From positions 10,726,001-10,790,000 of the forward strand of contig NZ_CP107853.1 in NCBI RefSeq assembly GCF_036013525.1: a stretch of 64,000 nucleotides of DNA, written 5' to 3'. The stretch is from Nonomuraea sp. NBC_00507. Lineage in GTDB: Bacteria > Actinomycetota > Actinomycetes > Streptosporangiales > Streptosporangiaceae. This document shows, one piece after another, positions 35,346 through 44,316 of this stretch; position 1 is the stretch's first letter; each line of letters opens with the position of its first letter. A model generated the notes under the pieces. It did not search any database, was not told where the DNA came from, and saw nothing but the letters and a program-made list of their open reading frames with translations. Position numbers and translations under genes: made by a program.

Positions 35346-36464
35346 ATGGACAGCCGGAGGATCGACACGCTCATGGCGGCGGGCGTGCTGGTGGCGATCA
35401 TGGCAGGCACGTACGGCAACCTGTCGTGGACCGGCCCCTACGAGCGGCCGCTCGACGGGGTGGGCATCACGCTCATCGTCGTCGCGTCCGTGTCGTTGGC
35501 CTGGCGGCGGGTGGCCCCGCTGGCCGCTGGGCTGGTCGCGGTGGCCGCCGCGATCGTCTACTACTCCGCCCACTACCCCGGCGTGTTCGCCGCCGAGCCC
35601 GCGCTCGCCTCGATCTACACCCTCGCCTCGCTCGGCCGCCGCAAGGCGGCGATCTGGCTGGCGGTGGCGCTGGCTGTTCCGGTCTACGGGCTCATGGCGC
35701 TGGCCGAGGAGGATCCGGCGGCCGCCAGCGGGATGAACCTGCTGAGCGGCTGGCTGGTGGCGATGGTGGTGGTCGGCGAGATGGTCAGGAGCCGGCGGGC
35801 GTACCTGCGGGCCGTGGAGGAGCGGGCGGAGGAGGCCGAGCGCACCCGTGAGGAGGCGGCGCTGCGGCGGGCGGGTGAGGAGCGGCTGTGGATCGCCCAG
35901 GAGCTGCACGACTCGCTGACGCACAGCATCTCCGTGGTGAACGTGCAGGCCGCGGTGGCCATGGAGCTGCTGGAACGCGACCCGGCGCGGGCCCGTGAGG
36001 CGCTGGGGGCGATCAAGGAGTCGGGGCACGAGGCCATGAACGAGCTGCGTGCCACGCTGGGCGTGCTGCGGCAAGCCGTTCCCGACGGCGGGCTGGCCAC
36101 GCTGCCGCGGCTGGTGTCCAGGGCCGAGGGGGCGGGGCTGCGGGTGTCGTACAGCATCACCGGCGACCCGTACGTGGTGCCGTCCGAGGTGGACGGGGCC
36201 GCGTACCGGATCGTGCAGGAGGCGCTGACCAACGTGCTGCGGCACGCGGGCGCGGCGGCGGTCGCGGTGCGGGTCGGCTACGATCCGGCGGGGATCACCC
36301 TGCGGGTGGACAACGACGGCGAGGCCGGCACGGCCGGGCCGGGAATGGGGTTGATCGGGATGCGCGAGCGCGCGGTCGCCGTCGGCGGGTCGCTCACCGC
36401 CGGCCCGGGCGAGGACGGCGGGTTCAGCGTGCGCGCGCGGCTGCCCGTTCCGGTGCGGTCGTGA
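35346..36464 (+). CDS. NarL-type sensor histidine kinase
   Basis: 372 aa. Four to five transmembrane helices in residues 8-145, a coiled coil (150-180), then a HisKA_3 dimerisation domain with phosphoacceptor His188 in ELHDSLTHS, and a HATPase with VQEALTNVLRHA and GMGLIGMRERA. Leaderless start at 35346. The short loops suggest it senses a membrane or cell-envelope signal. It is coupled by a GTGA overlap to its response regulator. No obvious target gene is adjacent. Confidence 0.93.
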   Translation: MDSRRIDTLMAAGVLVAIMAGTYGNLSWTGPYERPLDGVGITLIVVASVSLAWRRVAPLAAGLVAVAAAIVYYSAHYPGVFAAEPALASIYTLASLGRRKAAIWLAVALAVPVYGLMALAEEDPAAASGMNLLSGWLVAMVVVGEMVRSRRAYLRAVEERAEEAERTREEAALRRAGEERLWIAQELHDSLTHSISVVNVQAAVAMELLERDPARAREALGAIKESGHEAMNELRATLGVLRQAVPDGGLATLPRLVSRAEGAGLRVSYSITGDPYVVPSEVDGAAYRIVQEALTNVLRHAGAAAVAVRVGYDPAGITLRVDNDGEAGTAGPGMGLIGMRERAVAVGGSLTAGPGEDGGFSVRARLPVPVRS

Positions 36465-37126
36465 TCAGGGTCCTGCTGGCCGACGATCAGCCGCTCATCC
36501 GGGCCGGCTTCAAGGCGCTGCTCGAGCTGACCGACGACATCACGGTGGTCGGTGAGGCGGGCGACGGGGCGCAGGCCGTGGAGCTGGCCAGGCGGCTACT
36601 GCCGGACGTGGCGCTGCTGGACGTGCGGATGCCGCTGCTCGACGGCATCCAGGCCACCCGCAGGATCGGCGCCGACCCGGAGCTGAACGGGGTGCGCGTG
36701 GTGATCCTCACCAACTACGCGCTCGACGAGTACGTCTTCGCCGCGCTCCGGGCGGGGGCCAGCGGGTTCCTGCTCAAGGACATCGAGCCGAGCGACCTGC
36801 TGCAGTCGGTGCGGGTGGCCGCCCGGGGCGAGGCGCTGCTGTCGCCGTCGGTGACGCGCCGCCTGATCGAGGAGTACGTGAGCACGCCGCCACGTCCGGC
36901 GCCCGTGCCGGGGTCGGAGCGGCTGACGGGGCGGGAGCGGGAGATCGTGTCCCTGGTGGGGCGGGGCATGTCGAACGAGGAGATCGCCGCGCATCTGGTG
37001 ATCAGCGAGGCCACCGCCAAGACGCATGTGAGCAGGTCGATGACCAAGCTGCGCGTGCGTGACCGGGCGCAGCTGGTCGTGTTCGCGTACGAGTCCGGGC
37101 TGGTGGTCCCGGGCGGGCGGGGTTAG
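36461..37126 (+). CDS. NarL/LuxR-type response regulator
   Basis: 221 aa from a GTG overlapping the kinase stop. Receiver domain with acidic pocket ADDQ, phosphoacceptor Asp54 (LLDVRMP), Thr/Lys switch (LTNYALD, LKDIEP). The C-terminal LuxR helix-turn-helix is LTGREREIVSLVGRGMSNEEIAAHLVISEATAKTHVSR in sequence order. Cognate partner of the kinase before it. Confidence 0.95.
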   Translation: MIRVLLADDQPLIRAGFKALLELTDDITVVGEAGDGAQAVELARRLLPDVALLDVRMPLLDGIQATRRIGADPELNGVRVVILTNYALDEYVFAALRAGASGFLLKDIEPSDLLQSVRVAARGEALLSPSVTRRLIEEYVSTPPRPAPVPGSERLTGREREIVSLVGRGMSNEEIAAHLVISEATAKTHVSRSMTKLRVRDRAQLVVFAYESGLVVPGGRG

Positions 37127-37161
37127 AAGGCCACCAGGAACCCGCCGCCGCGCAGGCAGGG

Positions 37162-38337
37162 TCAGCCGTTGACGGGCTTGCCCAAGGCGCTGCCCGCGAG
37201 CCAGTCTTCCCAGGACTTCGCCCACGGCGTCGGCCCGTTGCCGAACTGCAGTTTCCTGGACGTTCCCGTCACCTCGATGATGTCGCCCCGCTGGGTGAAC
37301 TCGTAGAACCAGCGGGCGTTCGCCGGGCCGGCGTTCACGCAGCCGTGGCTGACGTTGCGGCTGCCCTGCGCCCCGACCGACCAGGGGGCGGCGTGGAAGA
37401 AGGTGCCGCTGTAGGTCATCCGGACGTTCCATTGGGTACGGATGCGGTATTCGCCCGGCTTGCCGATGGTGGCGGAGTCCATGACGAGGTCCCCGGCCTT
37501 CTCCTGGGCGATCATGACGCCGGAGTAGCTGTCGTCGCCCGGCTTTCCGAGGCTGACCGGAATGGTCTTGACGACCTTCCCGTTCTCCCGGACCACCGCC
37601 TGGTGGGTCTCGGCGCTGACCTTGGTGATGTGCGAGGGCCCGACCGTGAAGGTCAGGCTGCGGTCCTTGGTCCCCCACAGGCCGGCGCCCGCGCGCAGTC
37701 CGGTCAGATGCGCCACCACCGTGACCTTCTCACCGACCGGCCAGTACTCGCGCGGCCTGAACTGCACCTCCCGGTCGCTCACCCAGCTCCATGCCCCTTC
37801 GACCGGCTTGGACATGCGCACGACGAGCGCGCGCTCGATTCTGGCCCGGTCCTGCTTGGCGGTGATCGGCTGGGACAGCAGGAGCTGCACGGGCATCCCG
37901 ACGCCCACCTTCTCACCGTCCAGGGGCGACATGCCGCTCTCCAGCACCCGTTTCGGCTTCAGCGTGGTGAACCTGGCCTGCGCCGCGACCGGCTTGCCGT
38001 CCGTGCCCGTCGCCTCCGCGCTGACGGTGTACGCCGTGGACGGCCGTAATGCCCATCGGGGACGCCAGGTCCCGTCGGCGGCCACCGAGCCGCGTACCTC
38101 CCGGCCCTTGGCGTCGGCGACGGTCAGCTTGGTGACCTTGCCGTCGGTGACCTTGACGCTGATCCCGGTGTCCGGAGGCACCTTCTTCGTGCCGTCGGCA
38201 GGGGTGATCGCCAGCTTGGCCACCGGCCCCTGCTCCACAGGTCTGCCCGGCGCCGGGGTGCCGCCGCCGGAGGTGCATCCCGCGATCAGGAGCACCGCCG
38301 CGGCGAGGATACTCGCGATGGTCCGGCCGTTCCGCAT
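37162..38337 (-). CDS. L,D-transpeptidase lipoprotein (Ig-like domains + YkuD)
   Basis: 391 aa. Lipobox IAGC (Cys21). Two Ig-like modules (about residues 40-135 and 136-235) precede the YkuD catalytic domain, with His in TFFHAAPW and the catalytic Cys333 in SHGCVNAG. This is the architecture of mycobacterial LdtMt2-like enzymes, which make 3-3 cross-links in peptidoglycan and are targets of carbapenems. It acts on the outer face of the membrane. It converges with the response regulator and is divergent from the glucodextranase gene. Confidence 0.94.
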   Translation of the reverse strand: MRNGRTIASILAAAVLLIAGCTSGGGTPAPGRPVEQGPVAKLAITPADGTKKVPPDTGISVKVTDGKVTKLTVADAKGREVRGSVAADGTWRPRWALRPSTAYTVSAEATGTDGKPVAAQARFTTLKPKRVLESGMSPLDGEKVGVGMPVQLLLSQPITAKQDRARIERALVVRMSKPVEGAWSWVSDREVQFRPREYWPVGEKVTVVAHLTGLRAGAGLWGTKDRSLTFTVGPSHITKVSAETHQAVVRENGKVVKTIPVSLGKPGDDSYSGVMIAQEKAGDLVMDSATIGKPGEYRIRTQWNVRMTYSGTFFHAAPWSVGAQGSRNVSHGCVNAGPANARWFYEFTQRGDIIEVTGTSRKLQFGNGPTPWAKSWEDWLAGSALGKPVNG

Positions 38338-38463
38338 CGTGGATGCCTCCCGTGCCCGACAAAAAGGTCACCGCTGGACTTTCTTCCCGCGTTGGCAGGG
38401 TTGACACAAGGCCGGCGCCGGTCTTCCCTCGACGGTACGGGGATGATCGGAAGGGGAGCTGCC

Positions 38464-41400
38464 ATGCTCGCGCTGCGTCGGTCCGTCCTTGCCCTGGTCT
38501 GCTCCGCCGCGCTGGTCGCCGTCCCCGTCGATACGGTGCTGGCCGCGGCCCCCGCCCCGGGCGGGCCCGGGGCCCTGTCGCACTTCGGGCTGGCGCGCAA
38601 GGACTGCGTGGGCACGGCCGCGAACAAGACGCCCAAGGTCTGGTACACGGTCGCGGGAGGCGTCCTGTCCGACGTGTACGAGCCCACGATCGACAACACG
38701 AACGTCGAGACGATGCAGTTCGTGGTGACCGACGGCAGCACGTTCACCGAGCTCCAGTCGCGCGACACGACGTACGAGGTGGCCACCGACCGCTCCGGCA
38801 TGACGTGCACGATCACCTCGGCCGGCAAGAACGGCCGTTACCGGCTGACCACGACCTACCTCACCGACCCGGACAGGAACGCCGTCGTCGTGCGGACCCG
38901 GCTGCAGCCGCCCGGGCTGCGGTTGTACGTGCGCCTGGACGCGAGCGTGAACGGCAACGGCGGCGGCGGTCCGGCGAACGGCGGCGCGGACAGCGGCGTC
39001 GTCGATGGGGCGACCGGCGCGCCGGTGATCGCGGACGAGAACACCGAGACCTCGGCCCCGGCCCGCGACTACGCGGTGCCCACCCACCTGGCGCTGCGGG
39101 CCGAGCGGCGGCTGCCGCAGGCGAGCGTCGGGTACGCGGGCACCTCCAGCGACGGCGCCGCCCAACTGGACGCGGCCCGCACGCTCACCCCCTACGCCGA
39201 GGCGCCGGACGGCAACGTGGTCGCCACCGCGCGGCTGCCGCTCGACGCGGGCGGCGAGGTGACGTTCGCGCTGGGGTTCGGCCGCAGCAGGGCCGCCGCG
39301 CTGCGGGTCGCGGGCGAGGCCGCCGCCCGGCCGTTCCCGGCGACCCGCGCCCGGTACGAGGGCGGCTGGGCGGCCTACGACGCCGGGCTGCGCCGGCCGC
39401 CGGCCGCTCAGGCGGATTTCTACCGGCTGTCGGCCAACGTGCTGAAGGCCAGCGAGGACAAGACGTTCCCCGGCGCGGTCGTGGCGTCGCTCGCCAGCCC
39501 GTGGGGGCAGGCGGTGCCGGCGGGCGACCTGGTCGGCGGCAAGGCGGTCTACTTCGGCTCCTACCGCGAGGTGTTCTCGCGCGACCTGTACGAGGCGTTC
39601 ACCGGTTTCCTGGCCGCCGGCGACGTGGCGACGGCCAGGGACACGGCCCGGTTCCTGCTGGAGCGCCAGCAGCTGCCGGACGGGCGGCTGCCGCGGAACT
39701 CACTGCTGAACGGCGCGCTGGCGCCCGACTCGGGCGGCGACCAGCTGGACGAGACCGCGTACCCGATCCTGATGGCCTACCAGTCCGGGCTGACCGGCGT
39801 GTGGGACGACGTGCGGGCGGCGGCCGACTTCCTGGTGTCGCACGGTCCGGCGTTCGGGGTGGAGCGGTGGGAGGAGCAGGCGGGCTACTCCCCGTCCACG
39901 ATCGCGGCCGAGATCGCCGGGCTGGTCGCGGCCGGTGAGCTCGCGGCCAGGCACGGCGACCAGGCACGGGCCAGGCTGTACCGGGCCACGGCCGATCATT
40001 TCGCGCGGTCGGTCAAGGGGTGGACCGTCACGACGACCGGGCCGTACGCCTCGCGCTACTTCCTGCGCCTGTCGCGCAACGGCGATCCGGACGCGGCGGT
40101 GTCGTACAACCTGGGTAACGGCGGGCCGACCGAGGATCAGCGGCGGGTCGTGGACGCCGGGTTCCTGGAGTTGACCAGGCTCGGCATCCTGCCGCCTGAC
40201 GACCCGGACGTGCTGGCCGGCCTGCCGGTCGTGGACCGGGTGATCAAGCGGACGACGGCGAGCGGCCCCGGCTGGTACCGCTACGGCTCCGACACCGAGG
40301 GCACCGAGGACGGCTACGGCGACTGCTACGAGCCCGACCCGACGTCCTGCGCACCGTCCGGCAAGCCGTGGCCGACCGGCAACACCGGCTCGGGACACGT
40401 GTGGCCGGTCCTGGCCGGGGAGCGGGCCGAGCAGGCGCTCCAGACCGGCCACCAGGGGACCGCGGCGGAAATGCTCAAGGCCATGCGGGACATGTCGTCG
40501 GGCACCGGGCTGGTCCCCGAGCAGGCGTGGGAGAACCCCGACCTGGCGGCCTCGCCGTACGGCACGGACCCGGCCACCGCCTCGATCGGGATGCGCGACG
40601 GCGGGCCCGCCGGGTCGGCGTCGCCGCTCACCTGGGCGCAGGCCCAGGCGTTGCGGCTGATCCTGTCGCTCGGCTCCACCCGCCCGGTCGAGCAGCCCGA
40701 TGTCGTCCGCCGGCGCTACGTCGACCGCGGCATGCCGCAGGCCGCCCCGCTGACCGTGGCCGCCCCGGCCGATGGGAGCGCGGTGGCCGGCACGTCGGTC
40801 ACGGTCGCTGGCAGCACGGCGCCCGGCGCGCGGGTGGACGTCGCCGCGACGCCCATCGACACCGGCGCCCCCACCCGGATCGTCTCGGTGCGGGCGGCCT
40901 CGGACGGCGCGTTCACGGCCCAGGCGCCGGTGTCGTTCGGCGAGGTCGTGCTCACGGTGACCGCCACGACCTCGGACGGCCGCACCACGCACGCCCGGCG
41001 CACGGTGATCGGCGACATCGTCGGCGCCACGACCGTGCTCGACGTGACCGACCCTGACGGGGACGACGACGGGCCGGGCACCTACGCGTACCCGACGGCC
41101 GCCGACTTCCACGACGGTGCCTTCGACCTGCGCAGATTCCAGGTGATCACGGATGCGACGACCGTCTACCTGCGGGCGGAGCTCCGCGACCTGTCCCCCA
41201 CGTTCGGCAATCAGATGGGCGCGCAGCTGCTCGACGTGTACGTCCAGGACCCGGCCGTGGCGGCGCGGTCGACCGAGGCGGCGTTCCCGCAGCGTAACTA
41301 CCGCATCGCCGAGCAGGACGCGTGGACGCAGCGGGTGGAGGTGCAAGGGTTCGCCGCACCGGTGTGGGTGACGGCCGGCGGCGCGGCCCAGGCGGGTGCG

Positions 41401-41727
41401 GCGGTCCGGGCCTCCGGGACGACGCGGACGATCACCGTCGCGCTGCCCAAGAGCACGTTCGGCACGCCGGGGCCCGGGTGGCGGTTCGCGGTCGTGCTGA
41501 CCGGGCAGGACGGTTTCAGCGCCGACCAGGCCAGGGGCTTCGCCGCGACGCCGCAGCCATACCAGTTCGGCGTGTGCGCCGCGGGCGGGACCGATCCGCT
41601 GTGCGCGGCGGATCCGGGCACCGTGCCCAAGGCGATGGACGTGATCGTGCCGGCCGGGCAGTCCCAGGCGGACGTGCTCAACCCGCTGCCCGGTCCGGTC
41701 ACCGTGCCCGCCGTCCCGGTCCCCTGA
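38464..41727 (+). CDS. Secreted GH15 glucodextranase/glucoamylase-like enzyme
   Basis: 1087 aa from ATG 38464, chosen for its GGGGAG ribosome site; upstream in-frame starts lack one. Signal peptide to about residue 27. A beta-sandwich domain (about 30-290) precedes an alpha6/alpha6 barrel (300-760) with candidate acid ERWEEQAGYSPST and base GHVWPVLAGERAEQAL. A small Ig-like module (770-860, VAAPADGSAVAGTSVTVAGST) and a C-terminal glucodextranase-type DOMON-like domain (860-1060) follow. This order matches glucodextranases, which cut alpha-1,6-glucans from the non-reducing end. Very GC-rich and complete. Confidence 0.9.
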   Translation: MLALRRSVLALVCSAALVAVPVDTVLAAAPAPGGPGALSHFGLARKDCVGTAANKTPKVWYTVAGGVLSDVYEPTIDNTNVETMQFVVTDGSTFTELQSRDTTYEVATDRSGMTCTITSAGKNGRYRLTTTYLTDPDRNAVVVRTRLQPPGLRLYVRLDASVNGNGGGGPANGGADSGVVDGATGAPVIADENTETSAPARDYAVPTHLALRAERRLPQASVGYAGTSSDGAAQLDAARTLTPYAEAPDGNVVATARLPLDAGGEVTFALGFGRSRAAALRVAGEAAARPFPATRARYEGGWAAYDAGLRRPPAAQADFYRLSANVLKASEDKTFPGAVVASLASPWGQAVPAGDLVGGKAVYFGSYREVFSRDLYEAFTGFLAAGDVATARDTARFLLERQQLPDGRLPRNSLLNGALAPDSGGDQLDETAYPILMAYQSGLTGVWDDVRAAADFLVSHGPAFGVERWEEQAGYSPSTIAAEIAGLVAAGELAARHGDQARARLYRATADHFARSVKGWTVTTTGPYASRYFLRLSRNGDPDAAVSYNLGNGGPTEDQRRVVDAGFLELTRLGILPPDDPDVLAGLPVVDRVIKRTTASGPGWYRYGSDTEGTEDGYGDCYEPDPTSCAPSGKPWPTGNTGSGHVWPVLAGERAEQALQTGHQGTAAEMLKAMRDMSSGTGLVPEQAWENPDLAASPYGTDPATASIGMRDGGPAGSASPLTWAQAQALRLILSLGSTRPVEQPDVVRRRYVDRGMPQAAPLTVAAPADGSAVAGTSVTVAGSTAPGARVDVAATPIDTGAPTRIVSVRAASDGAFTAQAPVSFGEVVLTVTATTSDGRTTHARRTVIGDIVGATTVLDVTDPDGDDDGPGTYAYPTAADFHDGAFDLRRFQVITDATTVYLRAELRDLSPTFGNQMGAQLLDVYVQDPAVAARSTEAAFPQRNYRIAEQDAWTQRVEVQGFAAPVWVTAGGAAQAGAAVRASGTTRTITVALPKSTFGTPGPGWRFAVVLTGQDGFSADQARGFAATPQPYQFGVCAAGGTDPLCAADPGTVPKAMDVIVPAGQSQADVLNPLPGPVTVPAVPVP

Positions 41728-41811
41728 TCACCGCATCCACGTGCCGGACCCACCGCCGGAGCTCACCGCATCCACGTGCCGGAACCGGCGCCCGAGCTCA
41801 CCGCGTCCACG
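41728..41811. repeat. 35-bp tandem repeat at the 3' end of qcrB
   Basis: Two 35-bp units (41728-41762, 41763-41797) and a 14-bp partial third begin with TCACCGC and share TCCACG. Read on the minus strand, each unit contains the TGA used as the qcrB stop, so the last codons and stop of qcrB have been copied twice downstream. It fills the gap to the converging glucodextranase gene. Confidence 0.8.
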
Positions 41812-43315
41812 ACCGTTGCGCGGCGTCGCGGATGCGCCGCCCGACCGGGGCGGGGACGCCGCCGTCCGGCGCGGGCGGCAGGGCCGGCGGCGCCGGCGGC
41901 ACGAGCACCGCGGTCTCCTCCTCGGTGACCGGCCGCTCGACCTCGGTGAAACCGCCCTCCGGACCGCGTACGATCACCCCGGTCTCCACGCCGTGGGCGG
42001 CGGTGTGCCGGTCGCGGGCCTGCAGCCCCAGGGCGATGCGCCGGGCGGCGATGAAGCCCAGCACCGGCCCGACTACGACCGCGACACGGAAGATCCACGT
42101 CGTCGCGTTGAGCGAGATGTGGAAGGTCGAGGCGATCAGGTCGTTGCCGCCGGCCATCCACAACACGCCGTAGTAGACGACCCCGGCGATGCCGATGCCG
42201 ACCCGGTTCGGCACGTCACGCGGCCGGTCCAGCAGGTGGTGGATGGCGTGGTCGCGGGTGATCCACCGCTCGGCGAACGGGTACACGGCCAGCGCGGTGA
42301 ACAGCAGCCCCGGCGCGCCCAGCGCGGGGATCAGCACGCTCATGGTCACCGTGGAGCCGAAGACGGTGAACTCCCACGGCGGCATGATCCGCAGCGCGCC
42401 CTCCAGGAAGCCCATGTACCAGTCCGGCTGCGAGCCCGCGCTGACCGTGCTCGGCACGTACGGGCCGTACAACCAGACCGGGTTGACCTGGAACACGGTG
42501 GCCAGCAGCGCGACCACCCCGAGCACCCACAGGAAGTACACCGTCGTCTTGGCCAGGAACGCCGGGAAGAACGGCGCGCCCCGAACCACCCGGTCGCTCA
42601 GCCCCTTGGCGCGGAACTGGGTGTGCGTCTGCCGCCAGGTCAGCACCACCGCGTGCAGCGGGATGAGCAGGAGCAGCAGCCCGGGGATCAGCAGCACGTG
42701 GATGCTGTAGAGCCGGGCGATGATGTCGTCGCCGGGGAACTCGCCGCCGAACAGGAACGCCGCCAGATACGTCCCCACCAGCGGCACCGACAGCGTGACG
42801 CCGTGCAGGATACGCAGCCCCGCGCCGGACAGCAGGTCGTCGGGCAGCGAATACCCGAACAGCCCGTTGAACATCACCAGCACGAACAGCAGCACGCCGA
42901 TCAGCCAGTTGAGGTCCCGGGGCTTGCGGAACGCGCCGGTGAAGAAGTTGCGCAGCAGGTGGGCGACGATGGCGGCGAGGAAGACGAGCGTGGCCCAGTG
43001 GTGCATCTGCCGCATCAGCAGGCCGCCGCGCACCTCGAAGCTGATCTCCAGCGTGGAGGCGTACGCCTCGCTCATCCGCACCCCGCGCAGCGGCACGTAG
43101 GCGCCGTTGTAGACCACCTCATGCATCGCCGGTTTGAAGAAGAACGTGAGGTACACGCCGGTGAGCAGGACGACCACGAAGGAGTACAGCGCGATCTCCC
43201 CGAGTAAGTACGTCCAGTGATCGGGGAAGACCTTGCGCATCGCCTTCTTCATGAAGGAGGCCCCGCCGATCCGGTCGTCGAGCGCTTTGGCCAGTGAGCT
43301 GCCCTTCATCGCCAC
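41798..43315 (-). CDS. qcrB: Cytochrome b subunit of a bc1-type complex (orphan QcrB)
   Basis: 505 aa. Eight or so transmembrane helices. Heme-ligand helices include RQMHHWATLVFLAAIVAHLLRNF (paired His), ARLYSIHVLLIPGLLLLLIPLHA, and the quinol-site PPWEF motif. The actinobacterial C-terminal extension is present but short, Pro- and Glu-rich. QcrB oxidises menaquinol in the bcc-aa3 supercomplex. No qcrA or qcrC lies beside it, so it is a second, orphan copy or has been separated from its partners. Start MAMKG could also be the second Met. Confidence 0.92.
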   Translation of the reverse strand: MAMKGSSLAKALDDRIGGASFMKKAMRKVFPDHWTYLLGEIALYSFVVVLLTGVYLTFFFKPAMHEVVYNGAYVPLRGVRMSEAYASTLEISFEVRGGLLMRQMHHWATLVFLAAIVAHLLRNFFTGAFRKPRDLNWLIGVLLFVLVMFNGLFGYSLPDDLLSGAGLRILHGVTLSVPLVGTYLAAFLFGGEFPGDDIIARLYSIHVLLIPGLLLLLIPLHAVVLTWRQTHTQFRAKGLSDRVVRGAPFFPAFLAKTTVYFLWVLGVVALLATVFQVNPVWLYGPYVPSTVSAGSQPDWYMGFLEGALRIMPPWEFTVFGSTVTMSVLIPALGAPGLLFTALAVYPFAERWITRDHAIHHLLDRPRDVPNRVGIGIAGVVYYGVLWMAGGNDLIASTFHISLNATTWIFRVAVVVGPVLGFIAARRIALGLQARDRHTAAHGVETGVIVRGPEGGFTEVERPVTEEETAVLVPPAPPALPPAPDGGVPAPVGRRIRDAAQRSWTR

Positions 43316-43377
43316 CCCACGTCAGGTCGGTTTATCCGTTCACCTCCATGACGCTCCCGGGCGGCGAAATGTGACAC

Positions 43378-44046
43378 TCAGGCGAAACGTTCGACCGTGA
43401 CCGGGATCAGCCCCTGCTCGCGGATGGCCTCCCGGTGGTGGTGCAGGAGCGCGCCGAGCATGGCGAGCGGCCCGGTGCCGAGCCGTACGGTCACGTCCAC
43501 ACACCAGGCGATGCCGGCCCCGATGCGGCGCAGTTCCCAAGTGAAGCCGTGGCCCCCAGCACTGCCCGACGCCTTGCCGACCACGCGCGGGTCGCCGGTC
43601 GGCTCCAGCCGCAGCGCCGCCTGCGCCTTCGCCAGCCCGTCGGCGCCGAGCTCGCCGGCGAACAGGATGCGGTAGCGGCGCGCCTTGGCCGGCGCGGTGC
43701 CCAGATGGAGCGGCGCGGAGGCGGGAAGAGGCTGGCGGCGCCGGAAGAAGTCGCGCAACCGATCCTCCTGGGGCAGCTCGCCCCCGCCGAGGTACGCGTA
43801 GGCGTCGCGGGCGTCCCGCCGGTCCACCGGCATCACCCTCCTGCGCAGGGCGCCATCGGACCGGATGGCCCGGCTCACCTCCGGGGCCGCCAACCAAGCG
43901 CCAGTCTCCGATCCCCATTCGGCGCTGTCGATGCCGGCCGCGGTGAAGTCCTCGCCGAGCACGAATTCCTCCACCAGGACTCCTGCCGGTGACCGGTCAT
44001 TCACGGAGGTGGAGATGAGGTAGTAGTCCAGTCCCATTCTTCGCAT
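43378..44046 (-). CDS. Hypothetical protein
   Basis: 222 aa, soluble. No recognised family. N-terminal MGLDYYLISTSVNDRS, then WGSETGAWLAAPEVS and a C-terminal half (GGHGFTWELRRIGAGIAWCVDVTVRLG) with beta-strand pattern. Codon bias is normal for the genome, which supports real coding. Divergent from the deacetylase, 270 bp away. Confidence 0.6.
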   Translation of the reverse strand: MRRMGLDYYLISTSVNDRSPAGVLVEEFVLGEDFTAAGIDSAEWGSETGAWLAAPEVSRAIRSDGALRRRVMPVDRRDARDAYAYLGGGELPQEDRLRDFFRRRQPLPASAPLHLGTAPAKARRYRILFAGELGADGLAKAQAALRLEPTGDPRVVGKASGSAGGHGFTWELRRIGAGIAWCVDVTVRLGTGPLAMLGALLHHHREAIREQGLIPVTVERFA

Positions 44047-44054
44047 GATCCTCG

Positions 44055-44260
44055 GCCGGGGAACGGGGGATCAAGCAACGCGCCGGTCCGGCGGACCGCC
44101 AACTCGTTTCATCCGGAAAGCGGTCTCCCGCGAACCAAGGACGAACGACAGCTGTCGAACTCATATGGGGCGGTCCCGGCGAGAGCCGGGACCGCATGCA
44201 TGCGCGGGGCGACGAGCCTGGGGCGGAGAGCGACAGCTTACGTGACCGGCGGAGTGCCCG
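44055..44260 (+). ncRNA. Structured leader of the deacetylase gene, possible ydaO-like (c-di-AMP) riboswitch
   Basis: The 270-bp gap before the deacetylase is G-rich and highly structured. 44170-44195 forms a perfect 11-bp stem (GCGGTCCCGGC) with a GAGA (GNRA) tetraloop. The 5' part has GGGGAACGGGGGATCAAG and the 3' part GCGACAGCTTACGTGACC then GGCGGA. The latter recalls the CGACAGCTAACCTCG...AGGCGGA segment at the 3' end of actinobacterial c-di-AMP riboswitches, which control cell-wall enzymes. The resemblance is partial and from memory; the hairpin is certain, the riboswitch identity is not. Confidence 0.35.
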
Positions 44261-44316
44261 TGCGAGCGCGACCATCAGACACAACCGCACCGGGGGCGGT
44301 ACGCGAGGGGGATCAC

